From Harmonia axyridis (Eukaryota; Arthropoda; Insecta; Coleoptera; Coccinellidae): a stretch of 64,000 nucleotides of DNA. The stretch spans positions 76,296,798-76,360,797 of the forward strand of contig NC_059501.1 in the NCBI RefSeq assembly GCF_914767665.1. Reading direction: 5' to 3'. Below the pieces are notes generated by a model. That model made no database searches, was not told where the DNA came from, and saw nothing but the letters and a program-made list of their open reading frames with translations. This document shows, piece after piece, positions 56,451 to 64,000 of this stretch; the stretch's first letter is position 1; every line of letters starts with the position of its first letter. Both the position numbers and the translations under genes were made by a program.

Positions 56451-58591
56451 TTCGCATGAAATTCTGATGGTTTCGTGCTGAATTGTTTGTTTTCATACAT
56501 GTACTGTCATTGATCGTTATTTGTTCTTGTTGTGTTCGGTTCAAAATACTTCTCATCGATTGAAAGAGATGTATCAATTCAATGAAAAAAATCAAAATAG
56601 ATCTCTTTCATTTAGAATCTAGTAAAAATCCTCCTCAAGCCGTCTATCTTTATGCGCAGAAAATTCTCCATCGCTTCAAAGATTAGATCGATCATTCAAA
56701 AGAATTGTTCCAAGATAGGCTAATTGAGAAGGTGATTAAATAAACAAATATACCAGATAATTTGATAGGTATTCATATCACCCAAATATTCCTAATGATG
56801 ACCATCAACTTCGATGTAATCATTGAGTTGACCTCCAAATGAATCTACACAAGCCGAAAGTTGTTCTGGAGCGCTAGATAGCCATCATGATTGAAACTTC
56901 ATATTCTGTCGTTATTCCCAGTGAAGATCTTTCATCAGGTGATTTGTAGATATTCCCACTAATTTTGGTCGTTCAAATTCCCTTCAAACGTTAGAATTCC
57001 AAGTAAATGATTAATAGAAAGGATATGCTAAGATTGTTCAGACGGAAAGTTCGAGTTTGATTACAGATCCATCCATAACGAATCGTGAAAAGTTGTTCGT
57101 ACAAAACTTTTCTTTTTGTGTCGTCGATTACGGATGTTCGATAAAAATAGGGGTTCCCAGTTAAAATTCCAAAGTTAACCACCGTCCCCTTCACAAGGGT
57201 GAAGAAAATAGATGAAGTTTTGGCATGAGTGAATCCCCTCAAGACCAAATACTTCATTTGGAAATATATGAGATATTTCCTTTTTGCGAATTTTAACTGA
57301 TTCAACTTGATAATTTATCCAATCACAAAGATTCTGTGTGTTAGAGTGTGGTTACTATAACTTCAGTGTATCTGGACAAAATCGCGATAATATGTCGTTG
57401 AAAATATTGTGACATTCCTCCCCTCAATGCTCTTCAATTCCAGGTGTGAAAGTTTGAGTGACTAATTTAACACGGCATATTTATAAGTGTAACAAATTCA
57501 GAAGAGGTTTTTTCATCTTTATTTAATTTTCAAATGAAAAACTTATGAATAAATCAGATGTTGATGGAATAGAAACTCAGCGGCATATTCATCAGATATC
57601 CGAGCTTCGAGTTCGTATTCTCACCTTGAATAAATTGAGATATTCCATTACAAAGGGCAGTTGGAATGAAAAAATAATAATGAACTGCGAAATTTGCGCT
57701 TTTCCTGGGTAAAATTATCTGAACCGAGCATAATGATTTCTTTTCATTTCGATTCAATATCCAAAATGTCTGCCGTGAATATTACATTTCTTTGAAGTAT
57801 TCCGAAGAATTTGAATTGAAAAATAAAAACTGAAAGGGAATTTCAACACTTGACCTTAAATATAAGAAAGCAAGTGCCCACTACAATTTTCTTCGGGATA
57901 ACTTGAATTTCCTCATAATAACCTCATTATCCATTATGATATTTGCTTCCCCCTGTCAGACACCCCTAAACATTAATAAATTGAAAAAAAAAATTATTAT
58001 TGTAGGGAATCTATCGATTACCTGGAAAATATTCGAGTTGAGTTAAATTTCGAACCAAAATACTAAAAACAGAAGAACTCAGTGTAAAAACTTGCAATGA
58101 TCAAAGCCACACCCCTAAGGTATCTGTAGAAAGGCTTTGCTAACGGTCGAATGGAAAACGGCCTGAATGCCCATAAAAATCGTCATTTCAGGGCGAATAA
58201 TTGAATTGAGTTCAGACCAGTCTCCAAGAAGCTAAAACATATGTACAACACTCGCACCGACAACGAGAAGAGTAAAGATTTTCACATCTGTTCCCGAGAC
58301 CGACGAAAAAGTACCTACGACCGAGCCGCAACGACCTAAGTGTCTAGCGACCCTCAAAAACAATTAGATCTGAATATCATCTTCTTCTCACATTTTTAGT
58401 GGGTTGGAAATAAATTGAATATGTGTTTTTATCCCGTTCTTTTATTTCCCTAATTTGTCCTTGGCCGTGTCACAGTATAAGGACCACAACCCACATTATG
58501 ATTCTTATTATAAAAGTTTAGGAGTGTCTGACAAGTGGTAGCAACTATCATAATGGATGACGGGGTTTTTTAAGTTATCACGAAGTAAATA
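56451..58591. other. No gene recognised
   Basis: AT-rich. A GC-richer patch at 58225-58345 (many CGA words) does not resemble anything I know. No motif-bearing frames. Confidence 0.45.
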
Positions 58592-60174
58592 CACTGCTCA
58601 ACAATTGATAGGGATCACTTACTCGTTCTAAATTTATTTCTGAAATATTCGCTCCAAGATAATAAATTTAGTCAGATATCAGAGTATTTTCAGTTGATAA
58701 TATGGTTCACTTGAGAAAAGAATGAAAAAATGGAAAGTTGGAGAGAAAAAAAGACTTTATTAGGAACACTCAAAATTCTGTGTTTGAATAACATAAAAAT
58801 TTTATGTGGAAATCACAAGAAGGCTGAAGTTTCGTTTAAGCTAGTACCTAGTTGGTCCCCCACGAGCTCCTCTCAAGCATTCTACCCTACGAGGCATACT
58901 TTCGATCAAACGATTTATAAAATTTTGGGGCAAATTCGTCCAAATATCCCGTAAAGCGTTAGAAAGGTCCTTCAGGTTATTGATCGGTTGTTCTAAGGTT
59001 GACAATTGTCTAGACATCTCAGACCAGACATGTTCGATGCAATTCATATCTGGAGAGCGAGCTGGACAGTCCATCCTATCAATAGCATGAGTTTCTAGCG
59101 CTTCATTAACCAGACGACTACGGTGTGGACGGGCATTATCGTCAATTAAAATGAAATTCTCGCCCACGGCAGCCGCAAACGGAACAATTATGGGTTCAAT
59201 AATCATATCGTGATATCTCTGGCTGGTCATGGTGGTGTTCTGCAGAACAACCAACTCTGTGCGTTGGTTCAAACAAATGCCTCCTCATACACATATAGAA
59301 CCTCCGCCAAAAGCTGTTGTGGGTACCATAAACTGTTCTGCATACCTTCGACCTATTTCCCTCCAAGCAAGAATACGTCCATCGGAGTTGACCAAACGAA
59401 ATCTAGACTCATTCGTAAATAAACATCGGCTCCAATCTTCAAGTGTCCAATTGCGGTGCTCCTCAGCCCATTGCCGTCGATGAACCCGGTGTTCCCTATT
59501 CAAACGGAGATGTTGTACCCTCCTACGTGCTCTCAAACCACGAACATGTAGTCGTCGTCTTACAGTCGGGTTCGAAATTAGAACTCCTGTTGCAACTCTC
59601 AGTGATCTATTGAGCCGCGACGCCGGGTAAGTGGAATTTCTCCTAGCATTGAGGATCAAAAGACGATCTTGGGCAGCTGTTGTACTGCGCTGCCGACCTC
59701 CCCCATGAACATAAGCTACTGAGTCGTTTTGGATGAACCTATTCCAAGCCCGACTCACGACACTTTCCGAAACATTCAACCGCCGGGACACTTCTCGCTG
59801 GGACAAACCTTCCTGTATCCACCGTATGATTTGGTCCAGTTGCACAGGAGCCAAACGTATTCTCGGCATGACTGATAAGCTGATATTGTTCTCATTTCTT
59901 CAATTATTGTCACCTTATGTGTTTGAACGAGAGAAAAAAACAGATTTAATAACAAATACCGCATTGCTTTTCACTCCACCTGTAACAGCCTACAGATAAT
60001 AATCGATTTTGTGAACAAGAGCCGATGAAGTGAGGAAGACTTTGACATAATCAACTCAAAACATCTTACTTTTTCCTTAGAGAACATATAATGTACAGAT
60101 ATTCACGAGATAACTTGAAAAAAATACAAATGAAGAGAAGTTGATAAGTGATCCCTAGCAATTGTTGATCAGTG
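58592..60174 (-). mobile_element. Tc1-like element B (1583 bp), complete ends
   Basis: TIRs CACTGCTCAACAATTGATAG (left) and, on the minus strand, CACTGATCAACAATTGCTAG (right), both continuing GGGATCACTTA; TA on both sides (58590-58591, 60175-60176). Contains one nearly intact transposase. Best-preserved element of the window. Confidence 0.92.
58841..59869 (-). pseudogene. Tc1-like transposase, one nonsense and one catalytic mutation
   Basis: From ATG at 59869 (MPRIRLAPVQLDQIIRWI) the frame runs 342 codons in a single register, interrupted only by TGA at codon 195 where GGGSICV*GGICLNQ implies an original Trp. N-terminal paired HTH (QREVSRRLNVSESVVSRAW and SNPTVRRRLHVRGL). The first catalytic site reads LFTNESRF; other Tc1 transposases have Asp there, so the Asp is Asn. 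The second Asp (IDDNARPH) and the Glu (NCIEHVW) are present with the standard 34-residue spacing. Ends ARGGPTRY. The element was presumably active fairly recently. Confidence 0.9.
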
Positions 60175-60784
60175 TATAAAAAAATTGAGCTTTATACTTC
60201 AGTGAATTTAAAGTACCATTTTATCCACCGTTTCTTTCTGTTAGCTATCAAAGTAACCACAACCCAAACTCTAGGGTCGCTGTTCGGCTTTATCTGTGTA
60301 GGAGACATGCACAGAAAAACTTTCAGCGTTTATAGAATGACGACTCCATGCAACCTTCTTTGAGTAGGAGTTATACTTTCTAAAAGCTAGAACCTAATGG
60401 AATTATCGCTCAGAACTAATTTTACAGAATTGTCTAGTTGTAATTAGATGCATGCAAATTTCATTTTCCAAAAGCTTTCAGACGTGAAAAGTTTGATACT
60501 CTAAAAACAAATAATTGTATAGGCGACAATAAAATAACGAAAGGATTGAAGCTATAAATTTCAAATAGAGTATGGTTTTATTGAAAAACTTCATTCTTGA
60601 TATTGGCATCTCTAATAGCCACTCACAGAATTGCCTGTTTTTCTCCCAAACACATGAAACCATATCTTTATGAATCCGTATTGAATATCTTAGAAGCTAG
60701 AACCTATTTTATAATAATTTATTCAATAAATCCCGGGCCCAACCAGTAAAAATATAACTTTTACTTTCCAATTAGCTTTTTCTA
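60175..60784. other. No gene recognised
   Basis: Nothing recognised in either strand. Confidence 0.5.
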
Positions 60785-61230
60785 GGTAGATTCGTCTTTG
60801 CTTTCGAAATAGAGTTCAACCTTGAAAATCCCTTCTTCATTAGAGCAAAATTTCTTTCCCATTTCCATTCTTTTTTAGATCTGTAAAAATCAAGTAATTG
60901 TTGGATGATAAGTTGGGTGGTCAAACAGTTTGCTCTATTTGATCATGGTCTTCTTCGATTTGTGACAAGGAGTCTTGTCTTGGTCAAAGAGATTTTATTT
61001 TCAGTGAAGGACGTTATTCCAGTGCAAAATCGAGTCAACACGTTATCTTATATTCACATGTGTGTACCTTCAACAAGATGAAAGGATGCTTTAATATTCC
61101 TAGCTGATGTTTGAGATTTTGATTGCTTTGGTCGGCTTCCACCGACTGCTTTTCACCCAGCTCACCCTATCTAACTCAAGAGTGTGATGATAAATCCCTG
61201 TTTCTTCGACTGTCTCATATCAAGCCAAAA
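60785..61230 (-). pseudogene. Mariner transposase C-terminal half relic (HsMar1/SETMAR-like)
   Basis: Minus-strand pieces across frames: ETGIYHHTLEL (after the first catalytic motif), SRPKQSKSQTSARNIKASF, then TPCHKSKKTMIK (just after the second Asp), a degraded HPTYHPTIT where PPYSPDLAPSD is expected, and FCSNEEGIFKVELYFESKDES. Several frameshifts and stops. Order and spacing match the family. Confidence 0.65.
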
Positions 61231-63108
61231 AATCCTGTTGATTTCACTCAAGTAGCTTCAAACAGAGTTGATGAATTTGATCAGCGGTGAGCATTTTGAT
61301 ATTCGGTGTATTTGTTGGATTTCAACAGCATGAACTCACGTAGAAGTTCAAGAGTCAGGTCAATGTGCCAGAGAAAAAGCATTTGTCAATTGACAAAGAG
61401 CTGACGAACGAAAACATATCCTAACGCTCACGGGGTTGTTCAGAAAAATCCTGTATAGTATACCATCAGTTGCGCAGGAGTTAGCCCAATGAACTCAATG
61501 GTGACATTGGTAGCTAAGCATTAAAATCCAAATAACAAACTGGTGAGACAAATATTTTAATGAATTATGAATATTTTCTGTAGATATACAGAATCGACTC
61601 CTCTCAATTTATATTACAGTAACAGACTGAAAGAAACGAATTTCAAGAAAAATTCGACATCAGTGAACCGACCCATATCAATTTCAATTATGTCCTTCTA
61701 TTCATCCTCAGCTCAAATTTTGAAAATCACAGGCATCCGGACGTAATAATGTAATAGAAAATATAGAACAAGCCATCAAAAAAATATATGATTAGAATTA
61801 AAATTTATCTAGTATGCAGAGTTTATTTCAATTTGAACATAGTTGAACTTACTTTGATCATACAGTACCATACGCATTCATCACCGAAGAGAAGAGAGAT
61901 GAGAAATGAGAGAGCCCTCCTTCTCTGATCTATAGGTTGAGGACGTTCAAGCATAGAGCGTCGAGCGCCTCAGTATTGGCTACTAGAAAATAACAGAAAT
62001 TAGAATTGTATGAATTGCTAACATATATTTGTTTACAGTATCATAAAAACTTTTTATTATTTCGTCCTTTCCTCCTTACACCGATAAGATCACCAGTCAA
62101 CAACAAGGTGAGAGTTTTAATGATCTAATTATAATTTTCGCATTTTGTTCTACAGGGATTACGTGTTACTGAATAATCCAGTTCAGCCTTCACCTCATCG
62201 AGTTTAATGAAATTCACACATAAAAGATGAAGTGACAAACGAGAACTTCCTGCTTTCCATGGGCTTTTCATTACTTTTTCCCCTTCACGTGATCAGAATC
62301 AAGCATGGAGATTCCTTATTGTGGTTGTATGCTGGAATATTGATGGCGAAAACGGTGATGCTGCTTATTGCAGAAGTTTGGAATTGGCCAAGATTTTTCA
62401 TGTGATCCTCATCCCAATAAATCGGGAAATTGTTTTTCTACCGTAGGTTTTCCACGTTCTCCTAGTGAATGAACATTCTTATATTTCGAGAAGAATACTA
62501 CATACATTGTGTATTTCTGTCGAAAATTGAAGGCGATATTTCATCTGAACAAAAGGCATTTCCTTGAAAAATTACAATGAGTACTAACAACTCCGAAATT
62601 TCAATTGTAACACCCTCTTTATATAATTGTTGAGTAGGTACTTTTTTCTATTCATTGAAGCCTTTTGACTATTTCTGTATGAACTGTGTTCGCCTAGAAC
62701 TAGCAGTTTTCGCGTAATTGATTGATCAACTTCTATGTTCGTGCAAAACAACTTGCAATCGAATCAAATCAAATTCATCTCACAAATGTTTACAACACAT
62801 GCGGTAATAATTGATATTCATAAAAATCCAAAATAACAAAATATCAAAAAAATGTCAATGAAATTTACTTGAAACCGTTTGATATAAATTCAGCAGAGGA
62901 TTGAAGTTTGGAATAATGTAATTAAATATTATTAGGTTTAGTGAAGAGAATTCCATTATTTTTCAATAGATTGCTTTAGTTATCTGTATCTTGCATTATC
63001 GAATCGAGTTCCACTAGATGGCGCTAGAAAGATGAGATTTTATACTACAAAAAATTTGCTTCAGTTTTGTGATTGGTACACACAGTTAAGTTTGAGCGTG
63101 CGTCGAAG
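61231..63108. other. No gene recognised
   Basis: AT-rich with no supported gene. The final ~100 bp may be the 5' UTR of the mariner relic that follows. Confidence 0.45.
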
Positions 63109-63370
63109 ATGAACTCTAGCAATAATAATATACACTATATTTTACAATTTTTCTTCGATAAATACGAAAATACAAGCCATGCAGCTCAGAATGTAAATAG
63201 TGTTTATGGTCCTGATACTGTAACAACCAATCACGCGCAATTTTAGTTTCGTCGATTCCGTTCCGATAATTTCGATGTCAAAGACACCACTGGAAAGCCA
63301 ATGGTCGAAAATGTCAATAAAATAATTAAGTCTGACCGTCAAGTTCATGATATGATAAGCACCCTGTACA
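63109..63370 (+). pseudogene. Mariner transposase N-terminal relic (HsMar1/SETMAR-like)
   Basis: ATG at 63109 opens a frame of about 87 codons with one TAG: NNNIHYILQFFFDKYE, AAQNVNSVYGPDTVTTNHAQF, stop, FRRFRSDNFDVKDTTGKP, VENVNKIIKSDRQ. This is the N-terminal double-HTH region of the family (IR..LLFEF..G..A..AA..I..VYGE..V....A..WF.RFRSGNFD..D.PR.GRP). The catalytic domain is absent. Confidence 0.75.
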
Positions 63371-64000
63371 TTTTCGGTCCAAAACACAAACATTATTAAG
63401 CTACGTATTTGCCGAATCAAAAATTAAAAAGCTTTTTCCGAAGAAAATTTTTTCTGCAAAAATATTCAAAAAAAATGTGGGTCCTCGTAGTCGCCATTTT
63501 TTTATAAGAATCCCATCAACTCAAGAACCGTTGAGTTCTTACTAAGGTATAGCATATTGCTGAAATTGTCATGAAAAAAACATCTAATTATGCAATAATA
63601 TACTGGGCATTCCATTTGAAATAAGGAAGTAGTAGTTTGTTTCCGGTATAACCGGAAATTGTAGAAATCTGAAAATATTTCAGGGAGAAAGATCATTGTC
63701 TCAAACACCAACGTGCAAATTTTGAGTACAGAATTATAATTTGTTTTTCATAAACGTCTAATAGGCCATCGCGGTAAATCACCTTTTATATAACAAAGTA
63801 CATTTAAAAAAAAGATGAGCCACTGATCTTCCGAAACAAGCGCGAAATGAAACATAAAACGACAATTACCATTGTCCATAATAGTCGTCCGACACCACCC
63901 TTAGCTCTGCAAGAAGTAAAATTTGATGAAGATCTGAAATATATGAACCTACTATAGGGAATTTTATAACCATCAGATTTCTACTTCAATAAGAGGGAAA
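63371..64000. other. No gene recognised
   Basis: AT-rich; the minus-strand frame 63502-63711 has no recognisable motif. Confidence 0.45.

Noticed and set aside
58225..58500. Solo LTR of a retrotransposon
   Set aside because: A CGA-rich patch followed by AATAAA-like and pyrimidine-rich sequence is suggestive, but I found no TG...CA borders, target duplication or primer-binding site.
58592..60174. Domesticated transposase gene
   Set aside because: Complete TIRs and TA duplicates, a nonsense codon and loss of the first catalytic Asp point to a dead element and not to a host gene.
1..64000. CRISPR arrays, bacterial operons, rRNA or tRNA genes
   Set aside because: No regularly spaced short repeats with unique spacers, no Shine-Dalgarno-led gene clusters, and no recognisable tRNA or rRNA sequence by eye; transposon types and composition indicate a eukaryote. 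A tRNA scan was not possible.

Overview
This window looks like a piece of an AT-rich insect (at least arthropod) nuclear genome that is dominated by decayed transposable elements. The basis is the density of Tc1/mariner-type DNA transposons, I/jockey-like non-LTR retrotransposon pieces, copia and Penelope-like fragments, hAT relics and many foldback/MITE-like repeats, together with an arthropod-type core promoter (initiator plus correctly spaced DPE) in the only CpG-rich stretch. A beetle is plausible but I cannot prove the order from sequence alone. There are no operons, no rRNA and no tRNA that I could recognise.

Layout. 0-3.4 kb: tandem and foldback repeats, including two 375-bp-spaced units with the same arms but different centres. 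4.38-4.71 kb: a CpG-rich TATA-less promoter, a short 5' leader and a 24-nt first coding exon ending in a perfect splice donor. The rest of the window has no recognisable host exon on the plus strand, so it may be a very long TE-filled first intron (inference). 5-13 kb: non-LTR retrotransposon 3' ends, one with a clean target-site duplication, a mariner relic and dispersed repeats. 15-29 kb: three copies of a D,D41D mariner family, a Tc1 element nested in a different mariner, a relic of an uncharacterised arthropod TE-associated protein, and a Penelope-like GIY-YIG fragment followed by a hammerhead-like hairpin. 30-38 kb: several direct duplications, a non-LTR ORF2 3' end, a 672-bp foldback element with 275-bp arms, a hAT relic, a mauritiana-like mariner and the 5' end of a second Tc1 abutting it. 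41-54 kb: a large (about 2.8 kb) direct duplication carrying copia reverse-transcriptase relics, a GC-rich repeat with a mariner joined at the same point in two copies, and hAT-like pieces. 54-64 kb: the fourth D,D41D mariner copy, a near-complete Tc1-like element with two inactivating substitutions, and more mariner relics.

No transposase seen here is intact: every one has stops, frameshifts, deletions or a lost catalytic residue. The elements do not form a functional system together; the window is best read as layered insertion history. The most interesting items are the promoter/first exon with a diverged copy 4.2 kb upstream, the foldback pair with exchanged centres (one centre shared exactly with loci 45-52 kb away), the repeated loss of the same part of the D,D41D transposase by different junctions, and the nested Tc1-in-mariner insertion whose reading frame can be rejoined across the TA site.
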